Shown piece by piece: positions 19,017-27,406 of a stretch of DNA of 64,000 bases (its first letter is position 1; each line of letters begins with the position of its first letter). Location of the stretch: positions 124,001 through 188,000 of the forward strand of contig JBAYTZ010000005.1 of NCBI GenBank assembly GCA_041675285.1, in the 5' to 3' direction. The translations under genes were made by a program, and so were the position numbers. Under the pieces are notes generated by a model. It did no database searches and was not told the origin of the DNA. It was given only the letters and a program-made list of their open reading frames with translations. This DNA is from Candidatus Delongbacteria bacterium (GTDB taxonomy: Bacteria > CAIWAD01).

Positions 19017-19965
19017 ACCTAGCCTCACCCCCAAGCAGTGGACGCCGCCCCTGAACGGCGATGCGAGTCGGCGCGGGCGCTTCCTGCTGCCGCTCCTCCT
19101 GCTGCTGGCCGTGCTGGGTCCTCCGGTCGTCCACGCGGGCGGGGCCGACAGCCTGTGGACCGTGATGAGCTTCAACCTGCGCTACGCCGGCGGCGATGGC
19201 GGCGAGCACGCCTGGGAAGCCCGGCGCGCGGCGGTGGTGGAGCGGGTGCGGGCCGCTGGGGCTGATCTATTGGCCACCCAGGAGTGCCTGGCCGGGCAGG
19301 CCGACGACCTGCGCCACCTGCTGCCGGAGTTCGGCCTGGCTGGCGCGGGCCGCGACGACGGCGACTTGGCCGGCGAGATGTGCGCCCTGCTTTGGCGGCG
19401 TGAGCGCTTCTTCAAGCTGGAGGAGGGGCATCGCTGGCATGCCGAGCCCGGCGATCGTCCGGGCCGGCTGGACGCCGACGCCGCCTGCGTCCGGATGTTC
19501 AGCTGGGTGCTGCTGGCGGAGCGCGCCGAGCCGGACCGCCGGCTGCTGTTCGTCTCCACACACCTGGACCACGTGGGCGTCCAGGCGCGCCAGCGGGCCG
19601 CCCGGCGGCTGCGCGAGTGGCTGGGTCAGCGCTTTCCGGACACGCCCGTGCTGCTGGCCGGGGATTTCAACGCCGACGCCGGGCCAGGCTCGGAGCCCTG
19701 GGAGATCCTGACGGATCCGGCGGCGCCCCGGCCGCTGAACGACTGCTTCCGCACCCTGCACGCGCCGGGCGAACTGCCCGAGGGCACGTTCCACGGCTTC
19801 CAGTCAACGGACCAGCCGGCGCGCATCGACTGGATCCTGGCCTCGCCGGAGTTCCGGCCGCGGCGTGCCTGGATCGACCGGGAACGGGTGGAGGGCCGGC
19901 AGCCCAGCGACCACCATCCCGTCGTCGTGGTCCTGGATCCCCCACCGCCGCGGGCGGCGCCATGA
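19006..19965 (+). CDS. Exported endonuclease/exonuclease/phosphatase-family hydrolase
   Basis: This 319-residue protein has the metal-dependent EEP fold of sphingomyelinase- and exodeoxyribonuclease III-like enzymes. After a hydrophobic export signal (FLLPLLLLLAVLGPPVVHAGG) come VMSFNLRYAGGDGG (Asn metal site), ATQECLAGQ (catalytic Glu), STHLDHVG, LLAGDFNADAGPGSEPW, RIDWILAS and SDHHPVVVVL (catalytic His). The GTG at 19006 is preferred over an ATG nine codons earlier because it minimises overlap with the YciI gene. The substrate, possibly a phosphodiester lipid, sugar phosphate or nucleic acid, cannot be specified. Confidence 0.85.
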   Translation: MSVEPSLTPKQWTPPLNGDASRRGRFLLPLLLLLAVLGPPVVHAGGADSLWTVMSFNLRYAGGDGGEHAWEARRAAVVERVRAAGADLLATQECLAGQADDLRHLLPEFGLAGAGRDDGDLAGEMCALLWRRERFFKLEEGHRWHAEPGDRPGRLDADAACVRMFSWVLLAERAEPDRRLLFVSTHLDHVGVQARQRAARRLREWLGQRFPDTPVLLAGDFNADAGPGSEPWEILTDPAAPRPLNDCFRTLHAPGELPEGTFHGFQSTDQPARIDWILASPEFRPRRAWIDRERVEGRQPSDHHPVVVVLDPPPPRAAP

Positions 19966-20903
19966 GTTCCCCGGCCACCAGGGCGGCACCCGCCGAACTC
20001 GCCGGCTGGCTGAAGGCCCAGGCCCTGGCCGAGGGAGCCACGCTGGCCGGCCTGGCGGACCCGCGTGCGCCCATCCTGCAGGCGGCCCAGGTGGCCAGCT
20101 GGAGCCGGGAGGGTCTCCACGGCCCCATGGCCTGGTGGCCGCGCGGGGACGAGCAGCGGCTGGATCCCCGCCGCCTGCTGCCCGGCGCGCGCAGCCTGCT
20201 GATGATCGGCGTGGCCTACGACGGCGGACTCGAACTGCCCGAGCCGCCCGCCGTGCGGATCAGCCGCTACGCGCTGGGCCGCGATTACCACCGCGTGCTC
20301 AAGGGCCTGCTGCGCCGCGTGATGCAGCGGGTGGAGGAGCGGCTGGGGCAGGTGGCCTGGCGGGCCTGCGTGGACACGGCCCCGCTGCTGGAGCGCTACT
20401 GGGCCTGGCAGGCCGGGCTGGGCTGGATCGGGAAGAACTGCCTGCTGATCCACCCGCGCCACGGCTCGTGGCTCTTCCTGGGCGGACTGCTGTTGGAGCT
20501 GGAGCTGCCCGCCGACCAGCCCCACCCGGAGCGCTGCGGGCGCTGCACGGCCTGCCTGGAGTCCTGTCCCGTGCAGGCCTTTCGCGGCCCCGGCCGACTG
20601 GACGCCGCGCGCTGCATCAGCGCCCAGACCATCGAGAACCGCCACGCCGAGCTGCCGGACTTCATGCGCCCCATGCCCGGCCGTTGGCTCTTCGGCTGCG
20701 ACGACTGCCAGACGGTCTGTCCCTGGAACCGCCGCGCCGGGGAGGGCTCGCCCGCGCTGGCGGCGGACCCGGCCCTGCTGGAGCGCCTGCGCCACGGCCC
20801 CTGGCCGGACGACGACTCCGCCTGGGACGAGCTCACCCGCGGCAAGGCCCTGCGCCGGATGACCCCCGTGATGTACCGGCGCAACCTGCGCGGCCTGCGA
20901 TGA
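19962..20903 (+). CDS. queG: Epoxyqueuosine reductase
   Basis: QueG reduces epoxyqueuosine to queuosine in tRNA, using cobalamin and two 4Fe-4S clusters. The 313 residues show VAWRACVDTAPLLERYWAWQAGLGWIGKN, typical of the cobalamin-binding domain, then ferredoxin clusters CGRCTACLESCP and CDDCQTVCPWN, and the TPVMYRRN tail. The ATG overlaps the previous stop (CATGA). It lacks the C-terminal HEAT extension of some homologues. With metH it implies that this cell has cobalamin. Confidence 0.94.
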   Translation: MSSPATRAAPAELAGWLKAQALAEGATLAGLADPRAPILQAAQVASWSREGLHGPMAWWPRGDEQRLDPRRLLPGARSLLMIGVAYDGGLELPEPPAVRISRYALGRDYHRVLKGLLRRVMQRVEERLGQVAWRACVDTAPLLERYWAWQAGLGWIGKNCLLIHPRHGSWLFLGGLLLELELPADQPHPERCGRCTACLESCPVQAFRGPGRLDAARCISAQTIENRHAELPDFMRPMPGRWLFGCDDCQTVCPWNRRAGEGSPALAADPALLERLRHGPWPDDDSAWDELTRGKALRRMTPVMYRRNLRGLR

Positions 20904-20944
20904 GTGCCGCCCGCGGCCGGCCGGACGGGACGGGCCCCAAACCC

Positions 20945-20952
20945 TACCTTTT
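20945..20952 (+). promoter_or_regulatory. TACCTTTT promoter-like element before the propeller kinase
   Basis: AACCCTACCTTTTTCCC sits directly before the ATG at 20957, with four bases between box and start codon. As at the acyl-CoA synthetase gene, this would give a leaderless mRNA. No TTG is found at -33, so it may equally be chance. Confidence 0.35.
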
Positions 20953-20956
20953 TCCC

Positions 20957-23900
20957 ATGACACGCCGCACCGTCTTCCTTCTGCTACTCCTGCTGGGCGG
21001 ATTGTGGTCCGCCCGGGGCGGACCCCCGGACAGCGCGCTGCTCACCCCCGCCAGCCTGCGCACGGCGGCCCAAGACAGTTTGGGCCTGCTCTGGTTCGGG
21101 GCCCGGGACGGCCTCTACAGCTGGGACGGGCGCCACCTGCTGCGCCAGGCCGCGCGCGACGGCTGGGAGGCCGGCGGCGTCTCCGCCCTGGCCGTCGACC
21201 GCCAGGGCGTGCTCTGGGCCGCGGCGGACTCCGGCCTGGTGCGGCGGGACGACGCCTTCCGGCGCGTGGAGCTGCACTCCCCCGTGGCCCTGGGACGCGG
21301 CCAGGCCCTGCTGGTGGAAGGCGACACGGTCTGGCTGGGCACGGAACGCGGGCTGTTGCGCTGGCAGGAGCGCCAGGGCGAGCGCGTGCTGCTCTCCGGG
21401 ATCTCCGTCACCTGCCTGGGGCGCCTGCCCGACGGCCACCTGGTCTGCGGCACGCGGGATCGCGGCCTGTTCCGCTTCGACCCGGAGGGCAATCCCGCTG
21501 CCATGCGCGAAAGCTACCGCCAGGTGCTGCCCGAAGTGCTGGGACTGGCGGTGGAGGGCGACGGCAGCCTGCTGGTGCTGGGCCGCAGCGAGACCCGCAC
21601 GCCCCAGTTGGCCCGCCTGCAGGCCGCCAGTGGCGCCCTGGCCGCCCTGCCCCTCACCCTGCCCCAGCCTCCCGCCGGCGAGTCTCTGCGCCTCGGTCGG
21701 GATGGCGAGGGCCTGCTGCTGCGCGCCGGGTCGCGCTGGTTCCGCTGGACGGGCCAGGCCCTGCGCGAGACCCGGCTGGCCGCGCCGCGTCTGCCCCTGC
21801 CCGGCGCTTTCGTGCTGGGGGAGCTGCCGCACCTGGCGGCCTTCAAGCCCGAGGGCCGGCTGGAGCTGCAGAGCCGGGTGTCCGGCGTGCTGAGTGTCCG
21901 GGGCGAGGGCGTGGCCCTGGCCTGGGAGAGTCCGGCGGGCAGCGGCGGCTGGCGGCCGGTCCAGGTCTGGGACGTGCAAGGCGAGCAATGGGTCCTGCTG
22001 GCCTCGGGCGAGGAGCGGCGCCTGCTGCGCACGGGCCCGCGGGGCTCGCGCACGCTGGAGTTGGGCGGGTTGCCGCGGGAGGCCGGGCAGTCCGCCGTGG
22101 CGGCCACCATCTGCCCCGAACCGGGTGGGGACGGGTTGCTGCTGGGCACGCGCGAGCGCCTCTATCGGGTGCGGGACGAGGGCTTCGAGGTCGTGCCCGG
22201 CGGACTGGGCGCGCACTGGCTGACCCAGTTCTCGGACAGCGCCGTGCTGGTGGCCGGCCCCCAGGGGCTGGCCCTGCTGGAAGAGGGCGACCTGCAGCGC
22301 CTGCGGGTCTCGGAACCCGTCCATCGCGCCGTGCCCGACGGCTTCCACGGCATCCTGGCCGCCTGCGACACCTACCTGCTGCGCCTGAACGAATTGAACG
22401 AGCTGGACACCCTGGCCTATCCGGACAGCCTGGGCCGGGGCGCCGCGCCGGGCCGCGCGGTGCGGCAGATGCTGGCGGATTCCGGCGGGCGGATCTGGCT
22501 GCTGGACGAGCAGGACCTCTACCTGCGGGCGCGGGACGGCGCGCCCTGGACGCGCCCGCTGGCGGGGGCCGGCGGCAGCGAGGGCATCCTCTCGCTGGCC
22601 GTGGACGCGGCCGGCCGACTCTGGCTCTCCACCCGCGAGGGCACGGGCTGGCTGGTGCCCGACCGCACGCCGCCCGTGGTCGTGCTGCTGCAGGATCCGC
22701 GCGAGCTGGAGCAGGCGGACCGCCGGCTGGTCCTCCAGGTGGGCACGGCCGACCCGTTGAGCCTGGGGCCGCCGCCGCTGGTGCGCCTGCGGTTGGACGA
22801 CCAGGGCTGGGGCCCCTGGCGCGCGGCGGGCGCCATCGCATTGACCGACCTGCTGCCCGAGCGGGGCGGCGGCACCTTCCGCCTGCAGCTGCAGGCCATG
22901 GACGCCTGGGGCAACCTGAGCCGCCACACCCTGGTGCTGCCGCTGGTGGTGCCCGAGGATCAGGGACGCCTGCCCTTCGCCAAGCGCCTCTTCCTGCTGC
23001 TGGCCATGGTGGGGCTGGTGGTCCTGAGCACCACGTTCTATCCGGGCCGGCCGGGTCTGGCGCTCAGCGTGGGCCTGGGACTGGCGGTGGGCGCCTGGGT
23101 GTTCTTCTTCACCACGGAGCCCCACCTGTGGTGGGCGCTGCCCATCATCCTGGGCCTGAGCAGCAAGCTCACCAGCGACCAGCTGCGCAGCCGGCGGGCC
23201 AAGGAGACGGCCGTGCCCGAGCCGGGCATCCTGGACGTGGTGGACCTGTTGCGCGAGTTCGGCCACTCGGGCTCGGCCACGCGCAACCTGGACCGCCTGC
23301 TGCGCTCGGCGCGCAACCTCTACCTGGAGGGCAAGCCCGATCCTGACGTGCTGGCGCTGTTCCAGAGCGTGCGCGGCGTCTTCCTGGACCTGACCGTGCC
23401 CAGCCTGGAGCAGCTGCTGGGGGCCCTGCGCCGCCTGAACCCGGCGGAGTGGCCGCTGGCGGAGGAGGAGCTGGCCCGCCTGGGCGAGACGGTGGCCGAG
23501 AGCTGTCGACGGCTGGAGGCCTGCGGACATCCGCCGGCGGAGGACGAGCTGCAGGCCCTGGCCTTTGTGCTGGACCGGCTGGAGCGCGCGCTGGTGGACA
23601 CCCAGCACCGGGTGGACCTGCGGATCTCCTCGCCGCCGCTGAAGGTGCTGGACCGCGTGCTGGAGGACCGCTCGGCGGACCTGGCGGGCGTGGAACTGGA
23701 GCTGCACTGCGAGCGCGAGCTGCGCCAGGTGCTGGTGCGTCTGCCCGTGGACCGGCTGCAGTTCATCTTGGACAACCTGGTGGACAACGCCCTGCACTGG
23801 ATGCGCGGCCAACCCGTCCAGCGACTGTCCATCGAGGTGCGCGAGCGCCCATCCACGCTGCAGCTGCGGGTGACGGACAACGGCCCGGGCATTCCGGCGG

Positions 23901-24106
23901 AGCGCCACGAGCGGATCTTCGAGGCGGGGGTGAGCGGCAAGGAGGGCGCGCAGCAGGATCGCACGGGCGGCTACGGGCTCTACCGCTCGCGGGAGATCCT
24001 GGCACGCTTCGGCGGCCGGCTGGTGGTGGAGCGCAGCGCGCCCGGCCAGGGCAGCACCTTCCTGCTGGAAGTGAAAAAGGTCGAACCCGAAGGACGGCAG
24101 AAGTGA
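20957..24106 (+). CDS. Sensor histidine kinase with N-terminal two-component propeller
   Basis: This 1049-residue membrane sensor starts with an export signal (RTVFLLLLLLGGLWSARG). A periplasmic beta-propeller follows, built from repeats of the GLLWFGARDGLYSWDG and GVLWAAADSGLVRRDD type and a Y_Y_Y-like module near 600-660. Transmembrane helices lie around 672-735 (LFLLLAMVGLVVLSTTF; LALSVGLGLAVGAWVFFFT). The cytoplasmic part has no canonical HE-x-x-TPL box. H770 in EFGHSGSATRNLDRL is the likely phosphoacceptor. The ATPase domain has N-box FILDNLVDNALHW, DNGPGI and GGYGLY. An ATG at 20900 is an alternative start, but the signal peptide favours 20957. Its stop overlaps the response regulator. 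Confidence 0.87.
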   Translation: MTRRTVFLLLLLLGGLWSARGGPPDSALLTPASLRTAAQDSLGLLWFGARDGLYSWDGRHLLRQAARDGWEAGGVSALAVDRQGVLWAAADSGLVRRDDAFRRVELHSPVALGRGQALLVEGDTVWLGTERGLLRWQERQGERVLLSGISVTCLGRLPDGHLVCGTRDRGLFRFDPEGNPAAMRESYRQVLPEVLGLAVEGDGSLLVLGRSETRTPQLARLQAASGALAALPLTLPQPPAGESLRLGRDGEGLLLRAGSRWFRWTGQALRETRLAAPRLPLPGAFVLGELPHLAAFKPEGRLELQSRVSGVLSVRGEGVALAWESPAGSGGWRPVQVWDVQGEQWVLLASGEERRLLRTGPRGSRTLELGGLPREAGQSAVAATICPEPGGDGLLLGTRERLYRVRDEGFEVVPGGLGAHWLTQFSDSAVLVAGPQGLALLEEGDLQRLRVSEPVHRAVPDGFHGILAACDTYLLRLNELNELDTLAYPDSLGRGAAPGRAVRQMLADSGGRIWLLDEQDLYLRARDGAPWTRPLAGAGGSEGILSLAVDAAGRLWLSTREGTGWLVPDRTPPVVVLLQDPRELEQADRRLVLQVGTADPLSLGPPPLVRLRLDDQGWGPWRAAGAIALTDLLPERGGGTFRLQLQAMDAWGNLSRHTLVLPLVVPEDQGRLPFAKRLFLLLAMVGLVVLSTTFYPGRPGLALSVGLGLAVGAWVFFFTTEPHLWWALPIILGLSSKLTSDQLRSRRAKETAVPEPGILDVVDLLREFGHSGSATRNLDRLLRSARNLYLEGKPDPDVLALFQSVRGVFLDLTVPSLEQLLGALRRLNPAEWPLAEEELARLGETVAESCRRLEACGHPPAEDELQALAFVLDRLERALVDTQHRVDLRISSPPLKVLDRVLEDRSADLAGVELELHCERELRQVLVRLPVDRLQFILDNLVDNALHWMRGQPVQRLSIEVRERPSTLQLRVTDNGPGIPAERHERIFEAGVSGKEGAQQDRTGGYGLYRSREILARFGGRLVVERSAPGQGSTFLLEVKKVEPEGRQK

Positions 24107-25470
24107 TGGAACGCATCCTGATCGTGGACGACAACGAGGAATTCGTCGAGGACACCCTGCTGGGGCTGCGCCGCCACTACGAGTGTCACTGGGCCGAGAC
24201 CGGCGAGGCCGGGCTGGAGCGGATGGGCTCCGTCGAGCCCGACCTGGTGCTGCTGGACTACGACCTGGGCGAGGGCGCCAGCGGGCTGGACATCCTGGGC
24301 CGGCTGGTGAGCGAGCACCCGGACGTGCCGGTGATCATGGTGACCAAGGAAAGCGGCGTGCGGACCATCGTGCGGGCCATGAAACAGGGCGCCTTCGACT
24401 ACGTGGTGAAGAACACCTCGCGCGAGGACTTCCTGGACGTGATCCGCAAGGGTCTGGCCCTGCGCCAGGTCAAGCAGGAGAACGTCTGGCTGCGTCGGCG
24501 CCTGCAGGAGTCGCTGGGACAGATGATCGGCGACTCGCCGGCCATCCGCCGGGTCAAACAGGAGATCCGCGAGGCGGCGGCCACGGACCTCTCGGTGCTG
24601 ATCACCGGGGAGACGGGCACGGGCAAGACCATGATCGCGCGGATGATCCACGAGGCCAGCGGGCGGCGCCAGCAGGCCTTCGTGGAGGTCAACGTCTCGG
24701 CTATCGAGCGCGAGCTCTTCAACAGCGAGGTCTTCGGGCACGAAAAGGGCTCATTCACCGGAGCCGTGGGCACCAAGCGCGGACTGACGGAGCTGGCCCA
24801 CCGCGGCACGCTCTTCCTGGACGAGATCGGCGACATGGATCCCCAGGCCCAGATCAAGCTGCTCACCGCCATCGAGAGCGGGCTGATCCGGCGGGTGGGT
24901 TCGCTGAAGGACATCCAGGTGGACTTTCGCCTGGTGGCCGCCACGCATCAGGCGCTGGAGGAGCGCATCCGGCAGGGTCTGATGCGCCAGGATCTGTTCT
25001 ACCGGATCAACCAGCAGCGCATCCGCATCCCGCCGCTGCGCGAGCGCGCGGAGGATCTGCCCGCCCTGCTGCGCTACTTCCTGCACAAGCATTTTCCCGG
25101 CCGCACCGGCCTGGAACTGGCGCCGGGGACCCTGGATCTGCTGGCCGACCAGGCCTGGCCGGGCAACGTGCGCGAGTTCGAGAGCGCCGTCCAGCTGGCC
25201 GTGGTGCGCTGCGGCGAGGGCCCGCTCAGCGCCGCGCACTTCAACCTGGGCGGGCAGGCCGTGCGCACGCCGGCCCAGGAGGCGGACTACAGCCTGCTGA
25301 CGGACCGGCCCTTCGCCGAGGCGCGGGACGTGCTGCTGGACCAACTGCGGCGCGCTTACGTCGAGCGCTTCGTGACCGGCGGTGTGAGCGTCAAGGACGC
25401 CGCCGAGCAGATCGGGATCAGCCGCGAGGTGCTGCACCGCTGGATGAAGGACCTGGGGCAGGATGGCTGA
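24106..25470 (+). CDS. Sigma-54-dependent response regulator (NtrC family)
   Basis: This 454-residue regulator is the evident partner of the upstream kinase (TGATG overlap). The receiver domain has acidic pocket DD (8-9), phosphoacceptor D51 in VLLDYDL, T80 and K102. The AAA+ domain has Walker A GETGTGKT (168-175), GSFTGA (215-220) and Walker B LFLDE (236-240). It ends with a helix-turn-helix (VSVKDAAEQIGISREVLHRWMK). Phosphorylation would trigger oligomerisation and sigma-54 activation. Target promoters are not visible next to it; the consensus sigma-54 promoter at 28476 is the nearest candidate. Confidence 0.93.
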   Translation: MERILIVDDNEEFVEDTLLGLRRHYECHWAETGEAGLERMGSVEPDLVLLDYDLGEGASGLDILGRLVSEHPDVPVIMVTKESGVRTIVRAMKQGAFDYVVKNTSREDFLDVIRKGLALRQVKQENVWLRRRLQESLGQMIGDSPAIRRVKQEIREAAATDLSVLITGETGTGKTMIARMIHEASGRRQQAFVEVNVSAIERELFNSEVFGHEKGSFTGAVGTKRGLTELAHRGTLFLDEIGDMDPQAQIKLLTAIESGLIRRVGSLKDIQVDFRLVAATHQALEERIRQGLMRQDLFYRINQQRIRIPPLRERAEDLPALLRYFLHKHFPGRTGLELAPGTLDLLADQAWPGNVREFESAVQLAVVRCGEGPLSAAHFNLGGQAVRTPAQEADYSLLTDRPFAEARDVLLDQLRRAYVERFVTGGVSVKDAAEQIGISREVLHRWMKDLGQDG

Positions 25471-25503
25471 GCGGCTTGAGTGTGTTCACACTCACGGAGC
25501 ATC

Positions 25504-25750
25504 TCAACACAGAGGCACAGAGGCACAGAGGTTGGATTGGTCTTGGGCTGGGTTGGGCATGGCTCGTTCGAGTGTCCATTTGAGCACGAAGGCACCAAGA
25601 CTCGAAGGTGTGTTTGCGCGCGGCGAACATTCAACACAGAGGCCCAGAGGCACAGTGACAAAGAAGGACGAAGCAGACGCGAACCGCGGCTTGTGCTTCG
25701 GATCGAGTCCATCAAGTTTTCTGCTCTGTGCCTCCGTGTCTCTGTGTTGA
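25504..25750. repeat. Intergenic inverted repeat, CACAGAG family, copy C
   Basis: Left-type arms lie at 25504-25530 and 25631-25655. The right arm lies at 25724-25750 (CTCTGTGCCTCCGTGTCTCT then GTGTTGA). Interior 25533-25608 is closely similar to 45706-45774 (CTGGGTTGGGCATGG, CGTTCGAGTGTC, TTTGAGCACGAAGGC). The right arm overlaps the last codons and stop of the minus-strand membrane-protein gene. Confidence 0.87.
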
Positions 25751-27034
25751 GTTTCCCAGCAGACGCAAACCCCACCACCAGCCCACTGCGATCCACACCA
25801 GATACTGAGCCAGACTGAGCACGGCGACTTCGGGCACGGCGTGCTGGCTCCAGAGATCCAGGTAGCGGCCCGTGGAGGAGAGGGGCGTCAGGAGGGGCCA
25901 GACCAGGCGCTCGCTGCCCGGAGAGTCGGGGATCAGCCAGAACAGGCGCTGGCTGAGCAACTGGCCCAGGCCCAGGAAGCCCAGCCAGGCCGCAGCGGCA
26001 GCGGGCCGGCGGCGCAGGCCCCCCCGGAACTCCTCGAAGGCCAAGCCCGCCAGCCAAAGGAAGAGCGGCGCGCCCCAGTAGAGCAGGCGCTCCGTATCGC
26101 TGCCGCCCAGCCAGCCCAGGGCCAATACGCCCGCCAGCCAGACCAGCAACTCCGGCCGCCGCGCCAGGCCGAGCCTGGCGGTCCGCCACCCCAGCCCCAG
26201 CAGCACCAGCACGCCCGGCCCCAGCGCCTGGCAGAACCCGTGCAGGTAGTGCGGCACACTCTTCAGCCACAGCCAGAGCACGGCCGTCTTGAGGAAGCCG
26301 TAACTGCCCACGGGCTGAGCCCAGAGCTGGATCAGCAGGAAGACGGCCAGCCCCAGCGCCAGCGGCAGCAGGCGCCGCCAGCGGAACTCAGCGCCCAGCC
26401 GGCGCAACCATGCACCCGCGGATTCCCCGGGCTGCGGCAGAGTCAACCCCTGCACGGACTGGGCCAGCACGGGGAGCAGCAGCACCTCGCGCACGGGCAC
26501 GGCCACTAGCGCGAAGACGCTCCAGCCCAGTAGGCGCCGGGATTCGCGCGCTCCGCGGCTTCCCTCCAGCCCCAGCAGGGCCAGCAGCCAGAACGCCCAG
26601 AGCAGCGGATCCACGTGCACGGGGTAGAAGGGCGTCAGCCGCAGCGGCGCGTGCCACTGGGTGGCGAAGAGGGCGCTGAGCAACAGGGCGGTTCCCGGCC
26701 GCAGACCCACCCGGCGCAGCCAAGCGAAAAGCAGACAGGGCAGCAGCAGCGCGAGCCCGCCGTTCAACCAGCGGAAGCCCGTCAGCGCGTCGCCGGGTGC
26801 GAGCCAGTCCGCCAGGGCCGGCGCGCCGATCCGGTAGACGAAAGGCGCCGCCGTCCGCGGCGCCTCGCCCCGGCCGAGCTGTTCCGCCATGGCCGCGTAG
26901 TCCACGCCGTCCCAGCCCAATCCGCCGTGAAGGGAGATGGGCGCCTGGCGCGTCCAGCTCCACCAGCCGGTCAGCGCCACCAGCAACAGCAAGGCGCCCC
27001 AGCTCAGCCCGGATGATCGAAAGGAATCACGCAT
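25712..27034 (-). CDS. Polytopic inner-membrane protein, function unknown
   Basis: This 440-residue protein has roughly ten to twelve hydrophobic segments (GALLLLVALTGWW, LALLLPCLLFAWL, LLWAFWLLALLGL, LLPLALGLAVFLLIQLW and others). The periplasmic motifs WDGVDYAAMAEQL and APFVYRIGAPALADWL after the first helix recall GT-C/ArnT-like or EpsG-like membrane proteins, but I see no definite catalytic signature. ATG at 27034 is used because longer forms would run through the tRNA-Arg gene. The last 12-13 residues (STQRHGGTEQKT) and the stop are encoded by the arm of repeat copy C, so the native C-terminus was probably replaced. It lies about 110 bases downstream of the tRNA on the same strand. Confidence 0.7.
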   Translation of the reverse strand: MRDSFRSSGLSWGALLLLVALTGWWSWTRQAPISLHGGLGWDGVDYAAMAEQLGRGEAPRTAAPFVYRIGAPALADWLAPGDALTGFRWLNGGLALLLPCLLFAWLRRVGLRPGTALLLSALFATQWHAPLRLTPFYPVHVDPLLWAFWLLALLGLEGSRGARESRRLLGWSVFALVAVPVREVLLLPVLAQSVQGLTLPQPGESAGAWLRRLGAEFRWRRLLPLALGLAVFLLIQLWAQPVGSYGFLKTAVLWLWLKSVPHYLHGFCQALGPGVLVLLGLGWRTARLGLARRPELLVWLAGVLALGWLGGSDTERLLYWGAPLFLWLAGLAFEEFRGGLRRRPAAAAAWLGFLGLGQLLSQRLFWLIPDSPGSERLVWPLLTPLSSTGRYLDLWSQHAVPEVAVLSLAQYLVWIAVGWWWGLRLLGNSTQRHGGTEQKT

Positions 27035-27145
27035 GCCCGAAGTTCGAGCAGCCGCGGCAGACTTGCCAATTCGGACGGTTGAGAAGGGGGCCCAGGTGCT
27101 GAAGAAGTCGCGAAGTTGCTGTGTTTCTGGGAAAGTGGCTCGGAA

Positions 27146-27218
27146 ATGCTCCCGGTAGGAATCGAACCTACGCACTCGGTTCCGGAGACCGACGCTCTAT
27201 CCACTGAGCTACGGGAGC
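27146..27218 (-). tRNA. tRNA-Arg (anticodon CCG)
   Basis: The minus strand folds into a complete cloverleaf of 73 nt. The acceptor GCTCCCG pairs with CGGGAGC, the D arm is GCTCAGTGGATAGAGC, the anticodon stem TCGGT/ACCGA encloses loop CTCCGGA, and the T arm contains GTTCGATTC. The anticodon CCG reads codon CGG, common in this GC-rich genome. The discriminator base is A and CCA is not encoded. Confidence 0.96.
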
Positions 27219-27260
27219 GGGTGTCCAGGAAGCGGCGGGTGCCGGTTTCCTGACGTGTCA

Positions 27261-27290
27261 CAAGGTAGGGCACGAGCGGGTCAGGCGCAA
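27261..27290 (-). promoter_or_regulatory. Bacteroidota-type promoter TTG-N20-TACCTTG for tRNA-Arg
   Basis: The minus strand has TTG (27290-27288), exactly 20 bases of spacer, then TACCTTGTG (27267 downward), about 43 bases before the tRNA 5' end. This is one of the two clearest matches in the window to TTG-N19/20-TAnnTTTG, and it sits before a stable RNA gene where a strong promoter is expected. Confidence 0.68.
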
Positions 27291-27367
27291 TGTCGCGGGG
27301 TGGCTGCGGCGTGTCCGGCGACCGCGGGAGGCGTGAACTCCGTCACGTGCAAGCGCCCGAGCCTTTC

Positions 27368-27375
27368 TATCTTGG
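27368..27375 (+). promoter_or_regulatory. TATCTTGG promoter-like element before the MBL-fold gene
   Basis: TTTCTATCTTGGCC lies 39 bases upstream of the MBL hydrolase ATG, in the gap divergent from tRNA-Arg. It matches TAnnTTTG at five of six fixed positions (TA, T, T, G region). No TTG is present at -33. Confidence 0.4.
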
Positions 27376-27406
27376 CCGGTGCGATCAACCAGAGCGTGAG
27401 GGTGCG

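Noticed and set aside
20984..23908. 974-codon open frame antisense to the propeller kinase
   Set aside because: It is rich in Gln, His, Arg and Ala with no domain signature. Such frames are expected opposite GC-rich genes with strong third-position bias, and the sense strand encodes clear kinase motifs. The same reasoning rejects long antisense frames opposite typA, sucA, metH and the acyl-CoA synthetase.
25504..25750. CACAGAG repeats considered as a CRISPR array
   Set aside because: The units are unevenly spaced, occur as opposed arms, lack unique regular spacers and have no cas genes nearby.
26410..27102. Plus-strand frames opposite the polytopic membrane protein and tRNA-Arg
   Set aside because: They have no family features and conflict with a clear membrane-helix pattern and tRNA on the minus strand.
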